Below, piece after piece: positions 17,717-25,892 of a DNA stretch of 64,000 nt. The stretch is from Novosphingobium sp. Rr 2-17 (GTDB lineage: Bacteria; Pseudomonadota; Alphaproteobacteria; Sphingomonadales; Sphingomonadaceae). Every line of letters starts with the position of its first letter. Position 1 is the stretch's first letter. The stretch is taken from positions 1 through 64,000 of the forward strand of contig NZ_AKFJ01000121.1 of assembly GCF_000272475.1 (NCBI RefSeq), in the 5' to 3' direction. The notes beneath the pieces were generated by a model. It was not told the DNA's origin. It was given only the letters and a program-made list of their open reading frames with translations, and did no database searches. Made by a program: the position numbers and the translations under genes.

Positions 17717-19528
17717 ATGCCCACGATCCGCCGCCTTCCCGAACACCTCGTCAACCGCATCGCGGCGGGCGAAGTGGTTGAGCGGCCTGCCTCCGCGCTC
17801 AAGGAACTGGTCGAAAACGCGATCGACGCCGGCGCTACGCAGATCACCGTACGGATATCGCAAGGCGGCCTGAACCTGGTCGAAGTAACCGACGACGGCT
17901 GCGGCATGTCGCCCGACCAGATCGCACTGGCGCTCGAACGCCATGCCACTTCCAAGCTGCCCGACGAGCATATCGAGATGGTCTCCACCATGGGCTTTCG
18001 TGGTGAGGCGCTGCCTTCGATTGGCTCGGTGGCGAAGCTTTCGATCGAGAGCCGCCCGCATGATGCGGCGGAAGGTTGGAAGCGGATGGTCGATCATGGT
18101 GCGCTCACCGCAGACGGTCCCGCCGCGCTGCCACCGGGGACGCGGGTGCGGGTGGAGGAACTGTTCGCCAAAGTGCCGGCGCGGCGCAAGTTCCTGCGGT
18201 CGGAGCGATCGGAGTACGCGGCCTGCCAGGATGTCGTGCGCCGCCTGGCGATGGCGCGGCCGGACATCGGCTTCGTGCTGGAACACGATGGCCGCCGGGT
18301 GCTGGCGGTGCAGCCGCGCGAGGAACTGGCGGCCCGCGTCGCCCGCCTCGTCGCGCGCGAACTGGCCGACGAAGGCGTCCTGATCGAGGCGGAGCGCGGA
18401 TCGGCGCGGCTCACGGGCGTCGCCGGGCTGCCGACGTACAATCGCGGGGTGGCCGACCACCAGTACTTGTTCGTCAATGGCCGCCCGGTGAAGGACCGGC
18501 TGCTGGCAGGCGCGGTGCGCGGCGCCTATGCGGACATGCTCGCGCGCGATCGCCACGCGGTGCTTGCCTTGTTTCTGGAAATCGCGCCCGAGGAAGTGGA
18601 CGTCAACGTCCACCCCGCCAAGACCGAGGTCCGCTTTCGCGACAGCACCTTCGTGCGCGGGTTCCTCGTCGGGGCATTGCGCCATGCGCTGGAAGGCGCA
18701 GGCCAGCGCAGTGCGCAACCGGCGGCTTCGGCAGCGATGGCGATGTGGCAGGTAGAGCCAGTGGCGCCGGTCGCGCCCTCGCTCGGCTCGCTGTTCGCGC
18801 GCGAATATTCGGCGCCCAGGGGAGGGCCGGGCTTCGACCGGGTGAGCGATGCCAGTTCAGCCTGGCGATCAGTTGAAACCGACGTAACGGCGTTGCCGAG
18901 TGCCCGTGCGGAACAAGCCGAGCCATCGCCCGAAGAGGCGCTGCGCTATCCTCTGGGGGTGGCGCGCGGACAAGTGGCGCAGACCTACATCGTCGCCGAG
19001 GCGGAGGACGGGCTGGTGATCGTCGATCAACACGCTGCGCACGAGCGCCTTGTGCTCGAACGCTTGCGGGCGGCGGGGGCGGAGGACGCCGTGACGCGCT
19101 CGCAAGCGCTGCTGCTCCCCGAGGTCGTCGAACTGGAAGAAACCGCCTGCGATGCGCTGGAGGACAAGCTGGCCGACCTTGCCCGCCATGGCCTGGTGCT
19201 GGAGCGCTTCGGGCCTGCCGCGATGCTGGTGCGCGCGGTGCCCTCGGTACTGGGCAAAAGCGATGTCGCCGCGCTGGTGCGCGATGTCGCGGACGACCTC
19301 GCGCGCAACGGCGATGCCTTGCTACTGGGCGAAAAGCTCGACCTCGTGCTGGCGACGATGGCGTGCCATGGTTCGGTGCGGGCTGGGCGAGTGCTGTCGG
19401 TGGCGGAGATGAACGCGCTGCTGCGCGAAATGGAGCGGACGCCGCGCTCAGGGCAGTGCAACCATGGCCGGCCGACGTGGGTTAAGCTAGCTCACGGCGA
19501 TATCGAGAAGCTGTTCGGGCGAAAATGA
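17717..19528 (+). CDS. mutL: DNA mismatch repair protein MutL (endonuclease type)
   Basis: MutL couples mismatch recognition by MutS to strand removal. The 603-residue protein has an N-terminal GHKL ATPase domain with NAIDAGAT, DDGCGM and GFRGEAL motifs. The central linker (about 330-420) is variable and Pro/Ala-rich. The C-terminal domain carries the metal-binding endonuclease motif DQHA-x2-E-x4-E (DQHAAHERLVLE), an ACHGSVRAG segment and CNHGRP, where most homologues have CPHGRP. This is consistent with organisms that lack MutH and nick DNA with MutL itself. The ATG at 17717 follows a good ribosome site. Confidence 0.96.
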   Translation: MPTIRRLPEHLVNRIAAGEVVERPASALKELVENAIDAGATQITVRISQGGLNLVEVTDDGCGMSPDQIALALERHATSKLPDEHIEMVSTMGFRGEALPSIGSVAKLSIESRPHDAAEGWKRMVDHGALTADGPAALPPGTRVRVEELFAKVPARRKFLRSERSEYAACQDVVRRLAMARPDIGFVLEHDGRRVLAVQPREELAARVARLVARELADEGVLIEAERGSARLTGVAGLPTYNRGVADHQYLFVNGRPVKDRLLAGAVRGAYADMLARDRHAVLALFLEIAPEEVDVNVHPAKTEVRFRDSTFVRGFLVGALRHALEGAGQRSAQPAASAAMAMWQVEPVAPVAPSLGSLFAREYSAPRGGPGFDRVSDASSAWRSVETDVTALPSARAEQAEPSPEEALRYPLGVARGQVAQTYIVAEAEDGLVIVDQHAAHERLVLERLRAAGAEDAVTRSQALLLPEVVELEETACDALEDKLADLARHGLVLERFGPAAMLVRAVPSVLGKSDVAALVRDVADDLARNGDALLLGEKLDLVLATMACHGSVRAGRVLSVAEMNALLREMERTPRSGQCNHGRPTWVKLAHGDIEKLFGRK

Positions 19529-20022
19529 TGCAAAAAGCAATGATGGCCATCGTTCTGGCAGGTTTCCTCGCAGGCTGCGGCGGGGACAATCCCAAGGAGG
19601 AAGCTGCGGAGGACGCGCGCGACGTCGCGATGGTCGAGCGGATGAGCAAGGCCCCGCTCGATCCGGTGCTGCCCGCGCCGATCACCGCGAACGACGTGGC
19701 GCGCTATGGCCTTGACAAGCCGGGCTGCAGCTTTCGGAAGGTCAACCAAACAGACCCGGTGTTCATCGCCGCTGGCGACGAAGGGTTCATGACCATCGGC
19801 GGCGAACTTAAGCGCTTTGCCGGCAAGAGCACGGCGGCGCAGTTGCCCGGCGGCGCCTACACCAGCTACGTTGGGCTATCGAGCACGATCGACCTGGTGC
19901 GACAGCCCGATGCAGCCGGCGCCAAGTCGGACCAGTCGCATTTTCCGGCGCGGCTGACCGTTCACGACGCGCAGCGGCGCATCGTCTTCATGGCTGACGG
20001 AGAGATCACCTGCACCGCCTGA
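19525..20022 (+). CDS. Putative lipoprotein
   Basis: The 165-residue protein begins with a signal sequence and a clear lipobox LAGC, with Cys18 as the lipidation site, so it should be a lipoprotein of the cell envelope. The mature part has no motif I can name; it contains one pair of Cys residues (in GCSFRK and the C-terminal ITCTA) that could form a disulfide. The start overlaps the mutL stop (ATGA), so it is coupled to mutL. A long perfect inverted repeat covers its stop codon. Confidence 0.75.
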   Translation: MMQKAMMAIVLAGFLAGCGGDNPKEEAAEDARDVAMVERMSKAPLDPVLPAPITANDVARYGLDKPGCSFRKVNQTDPVFIAAGDEGFMTIGGELKRFAGKSTAAQLPGGAYTSYVGLSSTIDLVRQPDAAGAKSDQSHFPARLTVHDAQRRIVFMADGEITCTA

Positions 20023-20036
20023 GCGGCGGTGCAGGT
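20008..20036. terminator. Bidirectional terminator-like hairpin between convergent genes
   Basis: A 12-base perfect stem (ACCTGCACCGCC with GGCGGTGCAGGT, five-base loop) overlaps the lipoprotein stop codon and lies between this gene and the convergent ychF. No T-run follows on either strand, so termination is likely but not proven. Confidence 0.55.
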
Positions 20037-20053
20037 ATTCAGAGCATCCAGGC

Positions 20054-21154
20054 TTAGACGTTGAACTTGAAGTGCAGGACATCGCCGTCCTGCACGACGT
20101 ATTCCTTGCCTTCCTGGCGCAGCTTGCCGCCTTCGCGCGCGCCAGCTTCACCGTTCAGGGCGATGAAGTCGTCGTAGGCGATGGTTTCGGCGCGGATGAA
20201 GCCGCGCTGCATGTCGGAGTGGATGGTGCCGGCGGCCTCAGGAGCCTTCGAGCCCTTGTGGACGGTCCAGGCGCGCGCTTCCTTGGGGCCGACGGTGAAG
20301 AACGTGAGCAGGCCGAGCAAGCCGTAACCGGCACGGATGATGCGCGCCAGGCCGGTTTCGTGCAGGCCCATCTCTTCCAGAAAACCGAGGCGCTCTTCGA
20401 TGTCCATGCCGACCAGATCGGACTCGATCGCGGCAGAAACGATGACGGCGCTGGCGCCCTCGGCAGCAGCCTTCTCGAACACGCGGGCCGAAAAGGCATT
20501 GCCTTCCGCCGCCGCTTCTTCCTCAACGTTGCAGACGTAGAGCACCGGCTTGGCCGAGAGCAGTTGCGCCTGCGCGAACACGCGGGCTTCCTCCTCGTCG
20601 CGGGGTTTGGTCAGCCGAGCCGGCTTGCCTTCGCGTAGCAGTTCCAAGGCCTGGCCCAGCACGCTGGCCATGATCTTGGACTCCTTGTCGCCGCCGGTCG
20701 CCTTCTTCTGCGCGGCGGGAACCCGCTTTTCCAGGCTTTCGAGGTCGGACAGCAGCAGTTCGGTTTCCACCGTCTCGGCGTCCGCGATCGGGTCGACGCG
20801 GTTGTCGACATGCTGGATGTCATCGTTCTCGAAACAGCGCAGGACGTGGACGATCGCATCCACTTCGCGGATGTTGCCCAGGAACTGGTTGCCCAGGCCC
20901 TCACCCTTGGACGCGCCGCGTACGAGGCCGGCGATGTCCACGAACGACAACTGGGTGGGGATGGTCTTGCCCGACTTGGCGACGGCGGCCAGCTTGTCCA
21001 GGCGCGGATCGGGCACGCCGACCTGGCCGACGTTAGGCTCGATCGTGCAGAACGGATAGTTCGCCGCCTGCGCTGCCTGCGTCTCGGTAAGCGCATTGAA
21101 CAAGGTCGATTTGCCGACGTTGGGCAGACCCACGATCCCGCAGCGGAAACCCAT
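20054..21154 (-). CDS. ychF: Redox-regulated ATPase YchF (OLA1 family)
   Basis: YchF is a ribosome-associated P-loop ATPase linked to stress adaptation. The 366-residue protein has the G1 loop GLPNVGKST, the G3 motif DIAGL and, in place of the GTPase NKxD, the NVEE sequence (in LYVCNVEEE) that gives ATP preference. A TGS domain occupies the C-terminus (from about 280; ARAWTVHKGSKAPEAAG). The ATG at 21154 has GGAG six bases upstream; a longer start at 21214 is less likely. Confidence 0.96.
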   Translation of the reverse strand: MGFRCGIVGLPNVGKSTLFNALTETQAAQAANYPFCTIEPNVGQVGVPDPRLDKLAAVAKSGKTIPTQLSFVDIAGLVRGASKGEGLGNQFLGNIREVDAIVHVLRCFENDDIQHVDNRVDPIADAETVETELLLSDLESLEKRVPAAQKKATGGDKESKIMASVLGQALELLREGKPARLTKPRDEEEARVFAQAQLLSAKPVLYVCNVEEEAAAEGNAFSARVFEKAAAEGASAVIVSAAIESDLVGMDIEERLGFLEEMGLHETGLARIIRAGYGLLGLLTFFTVGPKEARAWTVHKGSKAPEAAGTIHSDMQRGFIRAETIAYDDFIALNGEAGAREGGKLRQEGKEYVVQDGDVLHFKFNV

Positions 21155-21244
21155 TTGAAACTCCGATATAAGCTGTTTGCGCCGCCCATAGCGACAGGAT
21201 GCGATGTTGACCACCAGCCAGCGTGGCCGCGTGGGCTATTGTGG

Positions 21245-21820
21245 TTAGTCCTGCATGCGCAGGGCCACGTCATTCATGAAGCGGGTATCGTCGCCATCGG
21301 CCAGACGCCCGGCTTCGCCCGAGACCGCGCCCAGCATGTCGGCCAGCGGGTCCATCTCGGCCTTGGCGTAGTTGCCCAGCACATAGCCGGTCACCCGGTC
21401 CTTATGGCCGGGATGGCCGATGCCTAGGCGCACCCGTCGAAAATCGGGGCCGAGGTGCTGGTCGATCGAGCGCAAGCCGTTGTGGCCGGCATGGCCCCCG
21501 CCTTGCTTCACCTTGACCTTGAACGGGGCGAGATCAAGCTCGTCGTGGAATACCGTCAGGGCTGAGGTGTCGAGCTTGTAGAAGCGCATCGCCTCGCCCA
21601 CCGAGCGACCGCTTTCGTTCATGAAGGTGGCGGGCTTGAGCAGCAGAATCTTGTGCGCGCCGATGCGGCCTTCCTGCATCCAGCCCAGGAACTTCTTCTG
21701 GACCGGCCCGAAATCGAGGATCTCGGCCATCGCGTCGGCGACCATGAAGCCGACGTTGTGCCGGTTGAGCGCGTATTGCGGGCCGGGATTGCCCAGACCC
21801 ACCCAGAGCTGCGTCGTCAT
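21245..21820 (-). CDS. pth: Peptidyl-tRNA hydrolase
   Basis: Pth releases peptides from prematurely dissociated peptidyl-tRNA in the cytoplasm. The 191-residue protein has the family signatures VGLGNPG near the N-terminus, the catalytic His in NRHNVGF (His21), KPATFMNESG and the Asp in HDELDL, plus the glycine-rich GGGHAGHNGL. It lies downstream of rplY, a common alphaproteobacterial pairing, and before ychF. Confidence 0.97.
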   Translation of the reverse strand: MTTQLWVGLGNPGPQYALNRHNVGFMVADAMAEILDFGPVQKKFLGWMQEGRIGAHKILLLKPATFMNESGRSVGEAMRFYKLDTSALTVFHDELDLAPFKVKVKQGGGHAGHNGLRSIDQHLGPDFRRVRLGIGHPGHKDRVTGYVLGNYAKAEMDPLADMLGAVSGEAGRLADGDDTRFMNDVALRMQD

Positions 21821-21853
21821 CGTGCCCCCGGCAAAACGTCACACGTTACATAA

Positions 21854-21886
21854 GAAAAAGGCCCCTCCCGCGTGGCGGGAAGGGCC
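21854..21886 (-). terminator. Rho-independent terminator after rplY
   Basis: On the minus strand GGCCCTTCCCG and its partner CGGGAGGGGCC form a hairpin followed by TTTTTCTTA. It ends rplY transcripts and lies directly upstream of pth, so it may act as an attenuator between the two genes. Confidence 0.8.
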
Positions 21887-21908
21887 GATTTCGCGAAAGG
21901 TTCGAGGC

Positions 21909-22517
21909 TTACTCGGCCTCTTCCGCCGCTTCGCCTTCTTCGCTGCGCAGGGCAGACGGAGTAGCGATCGTCGCGATCGTGAAATCGCGATCGGTAATCG
22001 CGCTCTCGACGCCCTTGGGCAGTGCAACGTGGCTGAAGTGGATCGATTCGCCCAGGTCAAAGCCGGTCACGTCGATCGCGATCTCGTGCGGGATCTTCTC
22101 GGCGTCGCAGACCAGTTCCAGGTCGTGGCGCACGATGTTGAGCACGCCGCCGCGCTTCAGGCCCGGCGACAGCTCTTCGTTGATGAAGACCACCGGCACG
22201 TTGACGTGGACGGTCGCGCCCTTGGCGATGCGCAGGAAGTCAGCGTGCAGCGGGCGAGCGCTGACGGGGTGGAAGGCAACGTCCTTGGGCTGCGTCCGGT
22301 GCTTCTTGCCGTCGATCTCGATCTCGATGATCGAGTTGAAGAAGTGGCCGGTGCCGAGCTGGCGGGCCAGCTCCTTTTCCTCGAGATGGATCGCGAGGGG
22401 CTCTGACTTGCCACCGTAGACGACAGCGGGGACGCGACCTGTACGACGCAGCTCACGGGAGGCTCCCTTGCCAGCCCGTTCACGCGTCTCGGCCGGCAGG
22501 ATAAGCGTATCGCTCAT
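21909..22517 (-). CDS. rplY: 50S ribosomal protein L25/general stress protein Ctc
   Basis: L25 binds 5S rRNA in the large subunit. The 202-residue protein is the long two-domain (Ctc/TL5) form. It has an N-terminal L25 beta-barrel (SRELRRTGRVPAVVYGG, about 20-36), a C-terminal TL5 domain (about 95-190) and an acidic Glu/Ala-rich end. The ATG at 22517 begins SDTLILPAETRERAG, matching homologues. Confidence 0.96.
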   Translation of the reverse strand: MSDTLILPAETRERAGKGASRELRRTGRVPAVVYGGKSEPLAIHLEEKELARQLGTGHFFNSIIEIEIDGKKHRTQPKDVAFHPVSARPLHADFLRIAKGATVHVNVPVVFINEELSPGLKRGGVLNIVRHDLELVCDAEKIPHEIAIDVTGFDLGESIHFSHVALPKGVESAITDRDFTIATIATPSALRSEEGEAAEEAE

Positions 22518-22801
22518 GGAACGTGCCTTTCAAAACTGGATAAAATTCAGCAGCAGACCGCACATCGGCCCACGCCGTCCCGCCACGCCTCCAGGGATGA
22601 CCACGACAGGAAGGCGCGGCCCTTAGCCTCGGGGCGGGGAAAAAGCAAGGGGAGGGGTGAATGAACGAGCGGGGTGAATTTCCGCTCACGACCACCTGGC
22701 GCGGAACGATAAAAGGGTATCGGTTGGGTTGCCGCCCCTGTTCCCGCCTGTGAGGGAATGACGAGTTTAGCGCGCTGCACCTTCTCGCGCGTGAAGCCCG
22801 T
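22518..22801. other. Promoter region upstream of rplY
   Basis: There are 284 bases here without a supported gene. Just upstream of rplY on the minus strand there is a T-rich element (TGAATTTTATCC) that could be a -10 region. The rest is GC-rich with no coding pattern I can support. Confidence 0.35.
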
Positions 22802-22957
22802 TCAGGTGCGGGCCTTATTCTTGTGTTCGTGCAAGAGGACGTCGATCGCCGCAATGCGCTGGCGTTCCGGGGTGTCTTTCGCCAAGCCCTTGAGTCTGGA
22901 TGTCGCCCAAAGCGCCTTACGCTCGGACTCCAGAGCTTTCAGATATAAATCAGCCAT
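22802..22957 (-). CDS. Small protein of 51 residues, unknown function
   Basis: This short reading frame starts ATG at 22957 after a GGAGG ribosome site seven bases upstream and ends TGA at 22802. The product begins ADLYLKALESERKALWATS and is rich in Lys, Arg, Glu and Ala; it should form a mostly helical soluble protein. I do not recognise the family. It lies between rplY and the TraB/GumN genes, on the same strand, with a locally AT-richer start region. Support comes from the ribosome site and protein-like composition only. Confidence 0.6.
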   Translation of the reverse strand: MADLYLKALESERKALWATSRLKGLAKDTPERQRIAAIDVLLHEHKNKART

Positions 22958-23011
22958 ATCGCCTCCATGCTTTCTATCAGCATATAAGAGGCGTGGCCCG
23001 AATGCGACTGT

Positions 23012-23878
23012 CTATTCCAGCCGCGTGACCGTGAACCCCTGCCGCGCCAGCATCGCCGGTATCCCGTCCGGCCCGGCCATGTGCGCGGCGCCGACCGCGA
23101 CGAACGGGCGCTTGTCCGCTCGCAGAGCATCGGCGATGCGCTGCGACCAAGCGGTGTTGCGCCCGGTGAACAGCACGGCGCGCAGTTCCGGGTCAGCCAG
23201 CAAGCCGGTGCGGGTTTCCTTTTCGATTGCCGTCATGTCGCCGCGCCGCCAGCTTGTGGTGAGGTCTTTGTCCGGCTGATCCGCCTCGGCCACGACCGCG
23301 CCGAGCAAGTCGCGCTGTTCGCGCTCGGGGAGCGAATCGAACAAGGCGAGTTGCGCCTTGGCGCCTTCCAGTTCGACCACTGGCCGGGTGCCGGCATCCG
23401 CGATCACCGCGCGGTCTACGCCGTTGCGCGCGTCATCTTCATCGCCACCGATGCGAGCCAGCGTGAGCGCTACGGCCCAGGTGTCCAGGCCTGCGAAATC
23501 GCCGTCATTGTAACCACCGCGCTCCAGCAGTTTGGCCAAGGCTGCGCGCTTGTCCGGCGCCACGCGCTGCGAAAGCGGGGGCTGACCGCTGCTGCGTGCG
23601 AGATCCGCGAACGTCGCGGCGACCGCCTTCTCGTCAGCCAGGTTGCTGACCTCCACCATGATGATGCCGGTCCGATGCAGCGCCTTGCGCACGGGGGGAG
23701 TGTTCCAGACCAGGCGCGTCTTGGCGGTGTGGATGGTGCCGAACAGCCAGCCCTGATGACCTTGCCCATCCGACACTTGCCACAAGGCTGGTTGCGCTTC
23801 TTGCGCGGGCGGCGTGCAGGCCGCCAGCGCGGACAGCGCGGACAGCGCGATCGCGGTAAAGGCAGTCCGCCAGCGCAT
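23012..23878 (-). CDS. TraB/GumN family lipoprotein (first copy)
   Basis: The 288-residue protein has a signal sequence with lipobox LAAC (Cys21). It then has the TraB/GumN hallmark GTIH at about 47-50 and a C-terminal FVAVGAAHMAGPDGI segment that forms the second conserved block. The family is related to TIKI-like metal-dependent proteases, but bacterial members have no firmly known substrate. It follows a second, longer paralogue with five bases between them. The start at 23878 (RWRTAFTAIALSAL) gives a proper signal peptide; longer readings run into the neighbour. Confidence 0.88.
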   Translation of the reverse strand: MRWRTAFTAIALSALSALAACTPPAQEAQPALWQVSDGQGHQGWLFGTIHTAKTRLVWNTPPVRKALHRTGIIMVEVSNLADEKAVAATFADLARSSGQPPLSQRVAPDKRAALAKLLERGGYNDGDFAGLDTWAVALTLARIGGDEDDARNGVDRAVIADAGTRPVVELEGAKAQLALFDSLPEREQRDLLGAVVAEADQPDKDLTTSWRRGDMTAIEKETRTGLLADPELRAVLFTGRNTAWSQRIADALRADKRPFVAVGAAHMAGPDGIPAMLARQGFTVTRLE

Positions 23879-23883
23879 GGCGG

Positions 23884-24831
23884 CTATTGCACCCGCGTGG
23901 AGGAGATGCCCGCCGCCTTGAGATCGTCCTGAACGCTGCCGGGACCAGCCAGATGCCCCGCGCCTACCGCGACGAACACCGTGCCCGGCTTGTCCAGCCG
24001 CGCCTTGAGCCACTTGGCCCACGCGGCATTGCGATCGGTAAGCAGCACCTTACGCATCTGCGGGTCGCTTTCATCTTCGTTCAGTAGCTTGGCGAGTTGA
24101 TCGGCATTGCCGGTCTTCCATGCCGTCACCATCGCGTCGATGTCGGTCTTCACCGTCGGTAGGGCATCGAGCACTTCGTCCAGATACGCCCGCTGGGTCG
24201 CTTCGGGAAGATCCTTGAACAAGCCGATCTGGTACTCCGCCGACTCGAACGCCACGTTGCGCATGTGGCGCGCCGTGGCCCTGGCTGCGACTTGGGCATC
24301 GACGCCGCTTTCGGTGTTGTAGCCGGCGGTCTTGAGCGGGATCATCGTCAGCATCAGCGCCGCGAACCACGTCTCGTTGGCGTCGAACACTTGCGGCGGC
24401 AGGCCGAGCGAGGCCATGCCAGCTTCGTAGCGCACCCGCAGGGCGTCCGGCAGCGTGGCGCGCAGCGTCTTGCCGTCCTTGCGCTTGCTGGCCTCGACGA
24501 TGATGCCGGCGGCCTGGGCGTTTTCCTCGATCGGAATTTCGGTGACCAGTTCGTCCGATTTCTCAAACGCGGCGGCGACCGGGCCGGAATACCAAGTGAG
24601 GTTTTCGGGCAGGATGTGGATGGTGCCGAACAGCCAGATCGTGGTGTCCGCATCCGCGATCTTCCACAAGCCGGGGCGGATCGCATCGGGCGCGGCCGTG
24701 GACGTGGGCGTTTGTTTCGCGTGTTCAGCTTGCGGCGCGGGCGCCTGTGGCTGCTTGGCACAAGCGGGCAGGGCGGGAAGCAGCACGAGGGCGCAAGTGA
24801 CGGCGTGCAGCCATCGGGGGGAAGCGATCAT
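23884..24831 (-). CDS. TraB/GumN family lipoprotein (second copy)
   Basis: The 315-residue protein carries a signal sequence with a lipobox-like LPAC (Cys24), a Pro/Ala/Gln linker, the WLFGTIHILP motif and the C-terminal VAVGAGHLAGPGSV block. It shares both motifs and overall layout with the gene downstream but diverges strongly between them, which suggests an old tandem duplication. The start at 24831 gives a good signal sequence; it is transcribed divergently from glyQ. Confidence 0.9.
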   Translation of the reverse strand: MIASPRWLHAVTCALVLLPALPACAKQPQAPAPQAEHAKQTPTSTAAPDAIRPGLWKIADADTTIWLFGTIHILPENLTWYSGPVAAAFEKSDELVTEIPIEENAQAAGIIVEASKRKDGKTLRATLPDALRVRYEAGMASLGLPPQVFDANETWFAALMLTMIPLKTAGYNTESGVDAQVAARATARHMRNVAFESAEYQIGLFKDLPEATQRAYLDEVLDALPTVKTDIDAMVTAWKTGNADQLAKLLNEDESDPQMRKVLLTDRNAAWAKWLKARLDKPGTVFVAVGAGHLAGPGSVQDDLKAAGISSTRVQ

Positions 24832-24962
24832 CTGCGCGCTGTGCGGCAGTTTGCACGCCAACGCAATCGGCGCCCTTGCCAAGCCCTTCAAAGGAAAGCG
24901 CAGTTGATTTGCCCGGTTCGATCCGCCAAAGGCCGGGCATCCAAGAATTTCCCGGAATTGCG

Positions 24963-25888
<926 letters not shown>

Positions 25889-25892
<4 letters not shown>

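Noticed and set aside
24832..24962. Glycine riboswitch upstream of glyQ
   Set aside because: The gap is only about 130 bases, and no tandem aptamer-like conserved core is visible.
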